NCBI GenBank assembly: GCA_035914695.1 | Contig: JAMIQH010000160.1 | Location: 1-15,994, forward strand | DNA from: JAOSJT01 sp035914695 | Lineage (GTDB): Bacteria > Bacteroidota > Ignavibacteria > SZUA-365 | Length of the DNA: 15,994 nucleotides | Direction of reading: 5' to 3' | Shown here: piece after piece, positions 8,567 through 15,066 of the stretch | Layout: the number at the start of each line of letters is the position of its first letter | How positions within the stretch are numbered: position 1 is the stretch's first letter | Made by a program: the position numbers and the translations under genes | Notes under the pieces: model-generated | The model's database searches: none | Seen by the model: only the letters and a program-made list of their open reading frames with translations | What the model was told of the DNA's origin: nothing

Positions 8567-8674
8567 TTTTCCCCCTATGTCACATCCACTCCGACATTAA
8601 TCACGCCGACGCGCTTCTCACGTCTGTCGGGGTACATTCCGGGCGAACCTTACAAAAAATTAACCCGGGAATCC

Positions 8675-8705
8675 CTTGCTTCAGGACAAAATCCTCGTAT
8701 ATTTG
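8675..8705 (+). promoter_or_regulatory. Bacteroidota-type promoter upstream of the first cargo gene
   Basis: CTTG (8675-8678), a spacer of exactly 19 bases, then TATATTTG (8698-8705), which matches TAnnTTTG perfectly. The start of transcription would be near 8712, leaving a leader of about 410 bases before the ATG at 9122. No other plus-strand gene lies between, so either the leader is long or a short untranslated RNA is made. Confidence 0.6.
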
Positions 8706-8722
8706 CCACAACGATTAAAAAG

Positions 8723-8750
8723 GATAATCAACGCCCACATGATGATTATC
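8723..8750. repeat. 8-bp inverted repeat at the start of the long leader
   Basis: GATAATCA (8723-8730) and TGATTATC (8743-8750) are exact complements separated by 12 bases. The element begins about 11 bases after the predicted transcription start, so it could be an operator for a dimeric repressor or a 5'-end RNA hairpin. It encloses a five-codon frame, ATGATGATTATCAACTGA. Confidence 0.45.
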
Positions 8751-9121
8751 AACTGATTGACGCACGGCGGGCCCGCCCGGTCCGCCACCGATTCGGGAGC
8801 GCGAACCTTTCCGGACACGAATGATGAATGATTCCAGCGGTCGCAATGGAGCATTGCTCCGCCATCGGCCTCGAAGAATCGCTGTAATGGGACACGTGTT
8901 GTTTGACGCTTCGACTGTGACACCGCTCGCTGTGATGTTGTAGCCCCGGCAGCCACAGTTTCGCTCTCCACCTCACATACGCAAGGGATGATGTCCGCGG
9001 TGGCACGTACGCGCTACGCACGCCTGTAGTCCGCGCCATTTTCCGGACCGCTGCCCAAGGGTGGCGGTGCAGGACAGATGCACGCTGCAATGCCGTTTTT
9101 CATCACGAAAAGGAGACATGT

Positions 9122-11230
9122 ATGCACGCCACGCCATCCGCCACCTCCCACGAATCCCCCCATCTCCACGGCTCCTTCGCACTCGGGCGCAGGACAGCGC
9201 TTGTCCTGCTCGCTGTGTTCATGTTTACAGCGCCCCGGCTTCTCGCGCAGCAATGCGTGCGCAGCGTGGCCAATGGCGCATGGGCCAGCACCTCCACCTG
9301 GGACCAGGGTATTCCCGGCAGCGACGATACCGTCGTGGTTTCGCTGGGCGACACTGTGCTGATCGCCGGCGCGCAGGGAGCGTCCTGCGCCGTGTTGCGT
9401 GTGGATGGCGTGCTGCTGACGGATTCGGCATCCACGGCGACGCATCCACTGAGTTGCGAGGAGTTGCAGCTGTATGGACAATGTTCGTTGCACGTGGGCA
9501 GCCGCACCATGGCGGTCGGCGGAGATCTGCGCATCATGGCCGGAGGCGAGTTTCGCCACCGTTCGGGCCGCCTATGGGTGTACAATTGGATCAACGATGG
9601 ACAGTACACGCCGTCGCCCGGCGCCTGGGTGGACATCCCCGGCAACACTCCCGGCGGCAGAAGCATAGGCGGCTCGGTGATCACGAGCTTCCGCCGCTTG
9701 AGCATCACCCTGGGCGGCACCGTCACCGCGTCGAACGACGTGGACGTCACCGAGTTGCTGTCCATCGAGGCCGGAAGCACACTGGACATGGGTCTATACC
9801 GCCTCACCGGTCTCACCGACGCCACCACGCAAACCTCCGGCTCAGGCGTGCTGCGCACAAGCAACACTTCGCCACTGCCGATACCATTGGCGTGGGGTGC
9901 CAGATACAATGTGGCTGTAGATTACGCTGGCACAAATCAAAATATTGTCACGGCAGAGTACACTGAGCTGATCCTCAGTGGTTCAGGTGTTTTGACCACT
10001 GGCAACGGTACAATTCCTTCTGATGTCTGGGTTTGGAAGCAATTGACAATGAATCTAAATGGAAATGTGTTTCTGGATGGTGTTGAGCTGCGATTGGGCG
10101 TAGGGTCGCCTATGCCTGGGATTCTGAGCCACGTTAAAGGTCAATTCACTGGTAACGGTTCATTTTCAAGGTTTATCAAGACGGATTCTCTTTTCGGCTT
10201 CGACGACCCACGCGGGCTTTTTCCGATGGGAGATGGGACAAATGCACGATACCTCTCGCTTTCGACATTGGGGGCGAGTTGGTACAATGGCCATACCGGA
10301 GGATTCCTGACAGTTGGGCATCAACCGGCCACGACCTGTGTGCCGGTGCTCCCTTCGTTCAGCGATGCAGCCGTCACCGTCGACACCCGGCATGAGATGA
10401 ACTGGACCGTGGGTGGTTACGGCTCCACTGGGACGTTGCGCGGACAGGGGCTGGCAATTCGCATTCGAGCTGATGGGGTCAATGGATTGAATTCCCTCAA
10501 CGATCTTCGTCTGGTGACCGACGCGGGCGCCGTGGGGACGCATGGCGGGACTGCGGGAACGCTCGCCGCACCGCTCGTTTCCCGCAGCGGATTGAGTTGC
10601 AACACCATCCCGCGAACCCTGAACAACACCTTCTACATCGGTTCGAACAGCACGATCAATCCCTTGCCGGTGGAGTTGGTCTTGTTCACCGCGCGGGCAC
10701 TGGGGAACAAGGTGCGTCTGTGCTGGAGCACGGCGACGGAGCTGAACAATTACGGCTTCGAGGTACAGCGCGCCGGGGAGGATGGCACGTGGGAGGCGCT
10801 GGGTTTTGTGGCTGGCAAGGGCAGTTGCAACACGCCGAGCGAGTACAGTTACGAAGATACACCCACGGTGTGGGGCTGTGGACTGCGCTATCGCCTGCGT
10901 CAGATCGATCGCGACGGAGGCGTGGAATACTCGCCCGTGGTGGAAATCCTCCCGGAATCCGCTGGTCTCACGCTGCATCCCGTGTCGCCCAATCCGCTGC
11001 GCGAGAGCTGCGACATACGCTTCGCACTGGATGAGGACGCCGCGGTGACTCTTGAGCTGTACGACATGCTCGGCAGACGGCAGACCATTCTTCTCGACGG
11101 CTGGCGGCGCGCCGGCGCGCATGCTCTGCAACTGGATGCAGTGAGAGAGGATTTGCGCCCCGGACAGTATGTGTTGCTGCTGCGCACTGCGAACGGCACG
11201 CGCACGCAGCGCCTGCTCGTACTGCGCTGA
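9122..11230 (+). CDS. T9SS-secreted cargo protein, paralog of the next gene
   Basis: 702 residues. Residues 1-43 are a long signal peptide with a hydrophobic core at about 25-37 and cleavage near LLAQ. The mature part opens with the pattern NGAWASTSTWDQGIPGSDDTV (50-70), typical of Bacteroidota surface proteins with a G8-like or beta-helical start; residues to about 510 are rich in short beta-strands and Gly/Asn turns. Residues 513-617 (NPLPVEL, WSTATELNNYGFEVQR, RYRLRQIDRDG) form the fibronectin-like module that often precedes the sorting tail. Residues 618-702 are a type A T9SS tail (VSPNPLRESCDI, YDMLGR, LRPGQYVLLL). AAGGAG (9110-9115) sits six bases before the ATG. The product aligns along its whole length with the gene at 12060. 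Residues about 262-403 come from DNA clearly poorer in G+C than the rest. Function unknown. Confidence 0.88.
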   Translation: MHATPSATSHESPHLHGSFALGRRTALVLLAVFMFTAPRLLAQQCVRSVANGAWASTSTWDQGIPGSDDTVVVSLGDTVLIAGAQGASCAVLRVDGVLLTDSASTATHPLSCEELQLYGQCSLHVGSRTMAVGGDLRIMAGGEFRHRSGRLWVYNWINDGQYTPSPGAWVDIPGNTPGGRSIGGSVITSFRRLSITLGGTVTASNDVDVTELLSIEAGSTLDMGLYRLTGLTDATTQTSGSGVLRTSNTSPLPIPLAWGARYNVAVDYAGTNQNIVTAEYTELILSGSGVLTTGNGTIPSDVWVWKQLTMNLNGNVFLDGVELRLGVGSPMPGILSHVKGQFTGNGSFSRFIKTDSLFGFDDPRGLFPMGDGTNARYLSLSTLGASWYNGHTGGFLTVGHQPATTCVPVLPSFSDAAVTVDTRHEMNWTVGGYGSTGTLRGQGLAIRIRADGVNGLNSLNDLRLVTDAGAVGTHGGTAGTLAAPLVSRSGLSCNTIPRTLNNTFYIGSNSTINPLPVELVLFTARALGNKVRLCWSTATELNNYGFEVQRAGEDGTWEALGFVAGKGSCNTPSEYSYEDTPTVWGCGLRYRLRQIDRDGGVEYSPVVEILPESAGLTLHPVSPNPLRESCDIRFALDEDAAVTLELYDMLGRRQTILLDGWRRAGAHALQLDAVREDLRPGQYVLLLRTANGTRTQRLLVLR

Positions 11231-11268
11231 TCCGCGTCCGAACGCCAAAATTCCATCAAAAAGCCCCA

Positions 11269-11323
11269 CGGGAGGGATTCCGCCACGCCTTTGGGCGTGC
11301 AGCGCCAGCGGGAATCCCTCCCG
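11269..11323. repeat. 13-bp perfect inverted repeat with a nested hairpin
   Basis: CGGGAGGGATTCC (11269-11281) and its exact complement (11311-11323) enclose a second hairpin, CACGCC (11284-11289) with GGCGTG (11294-11299). It starts 38 bases after the first cargo gene. There is no T-run after it on the plus strand. On the minus strand a run of five T begins seven bases beyond the stem, but no gene ends there. It may act as a terminator-like or 3'-end structure, or be a REP-like palindromic element. Confidence 0.55.
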
Positions 11324-11860
11324 CCAGCATTTCGCAGCGTCTCCCGGCACTCAAACGCCAGCATTCACCCATTCCATTTACCCTCCTCCTGATGGTAAAG
11401 AGTAATCCCGTGGACGCGCCAGGATAGATGTGGACACGGCGCATCTTAGTTTGTGACGGCAACTCCATTCGGACATTTTCGCGAGAGCGGAGCCGCGAAA
11501 TGCACTCCATATTAGACGGCATACTATGCACCATTTCATGTATTTGCACAGGTAATAAATCGCTAATTAATAACGACATAGCAAAGGATGAATCATATTT
11601 TATTCAGCAATGCGGCGGTAAAACCCTGTTATTAACGATGTTGCGCCCTATTTTCTTAACAAAAATTAACTACCATTCGCTTTTTCGGTTGTGTATGTTG
11701 CTCCCGTAACCTAGCGAGTATACTCCATTGCTGTCTCGTGAGGCGAACCAGAACCTGCCACTGGAACCTAGGACGAGTCGAACATGCGCCTGCCAGCCAC
11801 ATCGAACCTTCTCTCGCTGATCCTCGAACGTGAGGACTACCAACGCCGCTTCACGCGGCA

Positions 11861-11883
11861 CCTCTCCCCCCTTGCCGGAGAGG
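11861..11883. repeat. Small CCTCTCC / GGAGAGG stem
   Basis: CCTCTCC (11861-11867) and GGAGAGG (11877-11883) form a 7-bp stem around nine bases in the leader of the second cargo gene. From memory it resembles the CTCTCCC...GGGAGAGG hairpins scattered through many bacterial genomes. Confidence 0.35.
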
Positions 11884-12049
11884 ACGGAGGCAACGAAGGC
11901 ACAATGGATTCGCTTGCCGCGGTATTCGGTCGACTCTTCCCCCAGCATTCCGACGACACCACACCCACTCCCTCCGACACGGGCGAGCAAGCAAGCCCTG
12001 AAAGGACCGAGCACTACGATGACGTAACGTCTACCACTACATATTCATC

Positions 12050-12054
12050 AGGAG
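12050..12054 (+). promoter_or_regulatory. Ribosome binding site that fixes the start of the second cargo gene
   Basis: AGGAG (12050-12054) is followed by five C and then the ATG at 12060. Translation from this ATG puts a signal peptide at the N-terminus. The alternative ATG at 11784 would bury that signal behind 92 polar residues. Confidence 0.75.
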
Positions 12055-12059
12055 CCCCC

Positions 12060-14189
12060 ATGGAACACAGCGACAGCCCTCTGCGCACTCCGCTCCCCAT
12101 GCCTGCCCGCATAGGAAGCGCTGTCATTGCCTTGATCGTACTTTTCGCCGCCTTCTCTCTCACGGCGGCGGCGCAAATTTATTCCTTCCAAACCGGCAAC
12201 TGGCACGATGGAAGCACATGGGTCGGCGGTGTCGCCCCGACCTCATCGGATGATGTTGTCATCGACCTGGCGCACACAGTCACCGTCAATAGTTCATTTG
12301 ACGAGGACTGCGACGAGTTAACGGTCAACGGCACCCTGCTCCTCACCCAGTCGACCGCGAACAATCCGCTTGATTGCCATGGATCACTCACGGTGAACGG
12401 CATTCTGGAGGTGGATCTCAACACTGCAACACTGAATATCTTTGGGCCCTTCCTCGTAAGCGCCAGCGGCGATGCGACTCATACCTCCGGAACGATCTAC
12501 GCTTACAACTGGACGGTATCCGGCACCTATACCCCCGACGTGGATGCGTTCGTGACAATCCCTGCCAACGCTCCATCAGGCAAGAGCATCAATGGCAGCG
12601 GCCTCACCTTCACCAACCTTGAAATTATCAACAGCGGTACTGTCACGGCTTACAGCGACATCGAAATCATCAATGATGGGATGCTGTACATCGGATCGGG
12701 ATCCAATTTGAACATGCAGAGCAATGTTCTGACCGGCATCGACGACGCGAATGCGCAAACCGGCGGATCCGGCGTACTGATCACCACCAATGGTGGATAT
12801 GTCCCCATTCCCATGCCCTCATCCGGCTCCTACAGCTTCACCGTAAATTATGCTGGAAGCGATCAGTTTATTGTACCGGCGTACTACGACCGTTTGACGC
12901 TCAGTGGCGATGGAACCTTCAGCACGGCGGACGACATCGGAACTCCTGGGGATGTATTCGTGCGACTTGAGTTGATTCTGGATCTTGATGGCGCCGTCTA
13001 CCTGGAAGGAGTCATGATGCAACTCGGGATCGATGTAGTAACCCCCGGGACACTGACTTACACCAAGGGCCATTTTTATGGCGATGGAAAATTCCGCCGC
13101 ATGATTCCCAACACCACACCAAAATTCGATTATGGGGATATGCGGGGCTATTTCCCGATGGGTGATGGTGTCAATAATCGTAGTCTGTCCGTTTCCACCA
13201 TGAGTGCAACATTCAATGGTTCCGCTCCGGCATACGGAGCCGGCTGGCTGGCGGTGGCCCACACACCGGATACCGCATTCGCGGACGTCGATCCCGCAGT
13301 GAATGACGCAGGATTCACTATCAACCGGATGCATATGATGTTCTGGGAAATCACGGACGCCTACAGCTCCAGCGGTGGATTGCGTGCCGATGGCATTGGT
13401 ATCCGCGTCCAAGCGTCAGGAATCAACGGCTTATGGTCTGTCTCCGATTTACGCTTGTTCAAAGAGACATCCGCTCCCGGTACACACGGTGGTACTGCCG
13501 GGACTGTGACGGATCCGCAGATCATTCGCACGGGACTAAAATCGAACACCACCCCGAGAACCATCAACGGATTGTACTACATCGGCACCAACGTTACCTC
13601 CAATCCCCTGCCCGTCGAACTCACCTCCTTCTCGGCGCGGATGCGCAAGGATGTGGTGAATTTGAACTGGAGCACGGCGACGGAGCTGAACAACTTCGGC
13701 TTCGAGATTTATCGCAGCACTACTGGCAGCATGACCGACAAGGATGCCTGGACGCTGGTCGGCTTCGTCAATGGCCACGGCACCAGTCTTTCGCCCAAGC
13801 ACTATTCCTTCGACGATGCGGTGGGTGCCACGTCGGGTAGCATTTACTACCGACTCAAGCAAATCGACCGCGACGGCACGGCCGAGTACTCTAAAGTCGT
13901 CTCTGTCAATCCCGGCCGCACGTCTTTCGCGCTGTCGCAGAATTATCCGAATCCCTTCTCCGGCGCCACGGCCATCAACTACTCTCTGGAAAGCGATGAG
14001 CAGGTGACCCTGCAAGTGTACGACATCATGGGCAATCTGGTCAGCACCATCGTGGAAGAGCCGCAGACGGCGGGCAACTACGTGGCCACCTTCGATCCGG
14101 GTTCGCTCAATCTGAAACCGGGCAATTACATTCTTCGTCTCACCGCCGGCAATTTCGTCGAGAACCGCAAAATGGTTTTCGTTCCCTGA
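12060..14189 (+). CDS. T9SS-secreted cargo protein, paralog of the preceding gene
   Basis: 709 residues. Residues 1-38 are a signal peptide (positive PARIG, then AVIALIVLFAAFSLTAAA, cut before Q39). The mature protein opens with FQTGNWHDGSTWVGGVAPTS and DDVVID, the same entry motif as its paralog. Shared landmarks follow in the same order: YNWTVSGTYTPD, IPANAPSGKSI, FPMGDG, APGTHGGTAGT, TTPRTINGLYYIG. Residues 515-623 hold the NPLPVELTSFSAR module with WSTATELNNFGFEIYR. Residues 624-709 are a canonical type A T9SS tail (LSQNYPNPFSGAT, YDIMGNLV, LKPGNYILRL). The protein should cross the outer membrane by T9SS. The start was chosen from the ribosome site, the signal peptide and the near-equal length to the 702-residue paralog. 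An in-frame start at 11784 would give 801 residues and no N-terminal signal. The gene ends 35 bases before a strong terminator. Molecular function unknown. Confidence 0.88.
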   Translation: MEHSDSPLRTPLPMPARIGSAVIALIVLFAAFSLTAAAQIYSFQTGNWHDGSTWVGGVAPTSSDDVVIDLAHTVTVNSSFDEDCDELTVNGTLLLTQSTANNPLDCHGSLTVNGILEVDLNTATLNIFGPFLVSASGDATHTSGTIYAYNWTVSGTYTPDVDAFVTIPANAPSGKSINGSGLTFTNLEIINSGTVTAYSDIEIINDGMLYIGSGSNLNMQSNVLTGIDDANAQTGGSGVLITTNGGYVPIPMPSSGSYSFTVNYAGSDQFIVPAYYDRLTLSGDGTFSTADDIGTPGDVFVRLELILDLDGAVYLEGVMMQLGIDVVTPGTLTYTKGHFYGDGKFRRMIPNTTPKFDYGDMRGYFPMGDGVNNRSLSVSTMSATFNGSAPAYGAGWLAVAHTPDTAFADVDPAVNDAGFTINRMHMMFWEITDAYSSSGGLRADGIGIRVQASGINGLWSVSDLRLFKETSAPGTHGGTAGTVTDPQIIRTGLKSNTTPRTINGLYYIGTNVTSNPLPVELTSFSARMRKDVVNLNWSTATELNNFGFEIYRSTTGSMTDKDAWTLVGFVNGHGTSLSPKHYSFDDAVGATSGSIYYRLKQIDRDGTAEYSKVVSVNPGRTSFALSQNYPNPFSGATAINYSLESDEQVTLQVYDIMGNLVSTIVEEPQTAGNYVATFDPGSLNLKPGNYILRLTAGNFVENRKMVFVP

Positions 14190-14224
14190 GTCCCCGTTCC
14201 TCTCCTTGAACCGTAGTGAGACAA

Positions 14225-14266
14225 CAGCCACGGTGGGCTTCGGCCTTCCGTGGCTGTTTGTTTTGT
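14225..14266 (+). terminator. Rho-independent terminator of the second cargo gene
   Basis: CAGCCACGG (14225-14233) pairs perfectly with CCGTGGCTG (14248-14256). Inside, GGGC and GCCT pair around a TTCG tetraloop, and TTTGTTTTGT follows at once. This is the clearest terminator in the window and lies 35 bases after the stop codon at 14187-14189. Confidence 0.88.
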
Positions 14267-14270
14267 CAAG

Positions 14271-14352
14271 GAGGGTAGTAAAGTCAAGAGAGTAGTGAGG
14301 TAGGGAGAGTAGTAAAGTCGAGAGAGTAGTGAGGTCGGGAGAGTAGTGAGAG
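14271..14352. repeat. 17-bp tandem repeat, nearly five copies
   Basis: Units start at 14271, 14288, 14305, 14322 and 14339 (last one 14 bases). Each opens GAG(A/G)GTAGT and then reads either AAAGTC or GAGGT, so two variants alternate (A, B, A, B, B-like), suggesting expansion as a 34-bp dimer. The array is purine-rich on the plus strand and begins five bases after the terminator's T-run. Confidence 0.85.
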
Positions 14353-14369
14353 AAATATCGTCGGGGCGC
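14350..14369. repeat. Dispersed 20-base repeat, copy 1
   Basis: GAGAAATATCGTCGGGGCGC here is identical to 14989-15008. This copy directly abuts the 57-bp array, whose first unit starts at 14369. Confidence 0.8.
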
Positions 14370-14553
14370 TATTCACTGAATATCCCACGCCGGATCGGGA
14401 GGCGGGGTGGTCGGCATGGATTTGGCTATTCACTGAATATCCCACGCCGGATCGGAAGGCGGGGCGGTCAGGCGGGATGTGGCTATTCACTGAATAACCC
14501 ACGCCGGATCGGGAGGCGGGGCGGTCGGGCGGGATGTGGCTATTCAGTGAATA
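14369..14553. repeat. 57-bp tandem repeat with a 13-base palindrome, three full copies and a partial fourth
   Basis: Units start at 14369, 14426 and 14483; a fourth partial copy starts at 14540. By eye units 2 and 3 differ at three positions and units 1 and 3 at six. Each begins with C plus TATTCACTGAATA (palindrome with a central C) followed by 43 G+C-rich bases. The last palindrome (14541-14553) has a central G, so it is the reverse complement of the others. Since 57 is a multiple of three, stop-free 19-residue repeats appear in translation, but there is no sign of a real gene. Confidence 0.9.
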
Positions 14554-14716
14554 CGGCAGACCAATCACATTGCCCTGCTGGCGGGGCCAATGTTGCGTGA
14601 GCGAAATCGGCTGGCAACGACGCGAAAACCCTGCTTCCCGACCTCGCCATGCCTCTGGGGGGTTGCACATGTGCGTCATTGTTTTCAATGACTTTCGGGG
14701 ATCCCTGTGGTGATTT

Positions 14717-14740
14717 GGGTGCAGTAATGGCGATATCAGG
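14717..14740. repeat. Dispersed 24-base module, copy 1
   Basis: This stretch matches 14966-14989 at 21 of 24 bases and ends in the identical GGCGATATCAGG (14729-14740 and 14978-14989). GATATC inside it is a palindrome. Confidence 0.65.
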
Positions 14741-14793
14741 GCGAAGCTGTCTACTGCACGAAACGGCAGGTCTCGTGAGAATAGGCATGTTTT

Positions 14794-14879
14794 GCGTCTT
14801 TGCACCTCGGCGTCTTTGCGTTGAATTCCCTTCTGACTTTAAAAGAATGGAACGCAACGTCGCAGCGAAGCAGAGACGC
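14794..14879. repeat. Imperfect inverted repeat of GCGTCTTTGCG-type units
   Basis: Arm 14794-14822 contains GCGTCTTTGC and CGTCTTTGCGTT. Arm 14851-14879 is its reverse complement with 22 of 29 positions matching, around a 28-base loop. From memory the same AACGCAAAGACGC-like wording is scattered in intergenic DNA of many bacteria and gives rise to spurious proteins rich in QRRRGAKTQ; this window's minus strand also reads TQRRRGAKTQ here. Confidence 0.6.
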
Positions 14880-14965
14880 AACGTGACGAGAGGGTGTTGT
14901 TCTCGTTTCGCGATTCAATGAGCCTCCCGCAGCGAGGAGGAAAATGTGCTTCCTTCCCGCGTCTC

Positions 14966-15008
14966 GGGTGCTGCAAGGGCGATATCAGGAGAAATATCGT
15001 CGGGGCGC
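14966..15008. repeat. Fused copy of both dispersed modules
   Basis: Bases 14966-14989 are the second copy of the 24-base module and 14989-15008 the second copy of the 20-base repeat, so modules that lie about 350 bases apart elsewhere are joined here. The following bases (15009 to about 15022, GTCGGGCGGAATG) resemble the end of the 57-bp unit (GTCGGGCGGGATG), suggesting a degraded relic of that unit. Confidence 0.6.
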
Positions 15009-15066
15009 AGTCGGGCGGAATGGGCGACCGCCCTTTGCTCCTCATTCTCCTCACCCAGCTCTCTCT

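Larger units (their letters stand above)
8384..9121. other. Divergent intergenic region, 738 bases
   Basis: This gap separates the minus-strand giant gene from the plus-strand cargo gene. It holds the giant gene's start signals, a small hairpin (GGACGC 8467-8472 with GCGTCC 8480-8485), a run of ATCTGTG-type repeats, a good plus-strand promoter and an inverted repeat. Between about 8760 and 9105 no convincing gene, RNA or further motif was recognised. The reading frames there have no recognisable motif and no ribosome binding site. Confidence 0.6.
11231..12059. other. Intergenic region between the two paralogs, 829 bases
   Basis: After the inverted repeat at 11269-11323, a stem TTTCGCG (11477-11483) with CGCGAAA (11494-11500) is seen. 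An A+T-rich stretch follows (about 11550-11700), unlike the surrounding DNA and a plausible promoter zone, though no clear -33/-7 pair was found. From 11784 an open frame of 92 codons runs in phase into the second cargo gene; it holds no recognised domain and is probably leader rather than protein. Confidence 0.5.
14554..15066. other. Non-coding region between the 57-bp array and the regulator gene
   Basis: Apart from the modules listed separately, no gene was recognised. Frames on both strands are short, rich in Arg and Pro, lack ribosome sites and overlap the repeats. The two flanking genes converge on this region, and no clear terminator for the minus-strand regulator was found. Confidence 0.5.

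Noticed and set aside
8681..9090. Two overlapping minus-strand frames in the divergent intergenic region
   Set aside because: They overlap each other and the promoter zone, lack ribosome sites and show no domain.
10166..11350. A 394-codon minus-strand open frame opposite the first cargo gene
   Set aside because: It lies antisense to a well-supported gene, has no recognisable domain or ribosome site, and runs through the inverted repeat at 11269-11323.
14369..14553. CRISPR array or integron attC array
   Set aside because: Whole 57-bp units are conserved with no variable spacers, there are no cas or integrase genes, and no cassettes lie between the units.
14284..14805. A minus-strand frame with 19-residue repeats over the 57-bp array, and the matching plus-strand frame
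   Set aside because: A 57-bp unit is divisible by three, so stop-free repeats arise in several frames by arithmetic. Composition is Arg/Pro/Ser-rich, and the frame also crosses the 17-bp array and unrelated modules.
14540..14881. Minus-strand frame containing TQRRRGAKTQ
   Set aside because: This wording is a translation artefact of the GCGTCTTTGCG-type DNA repeat, not a conserved protein.
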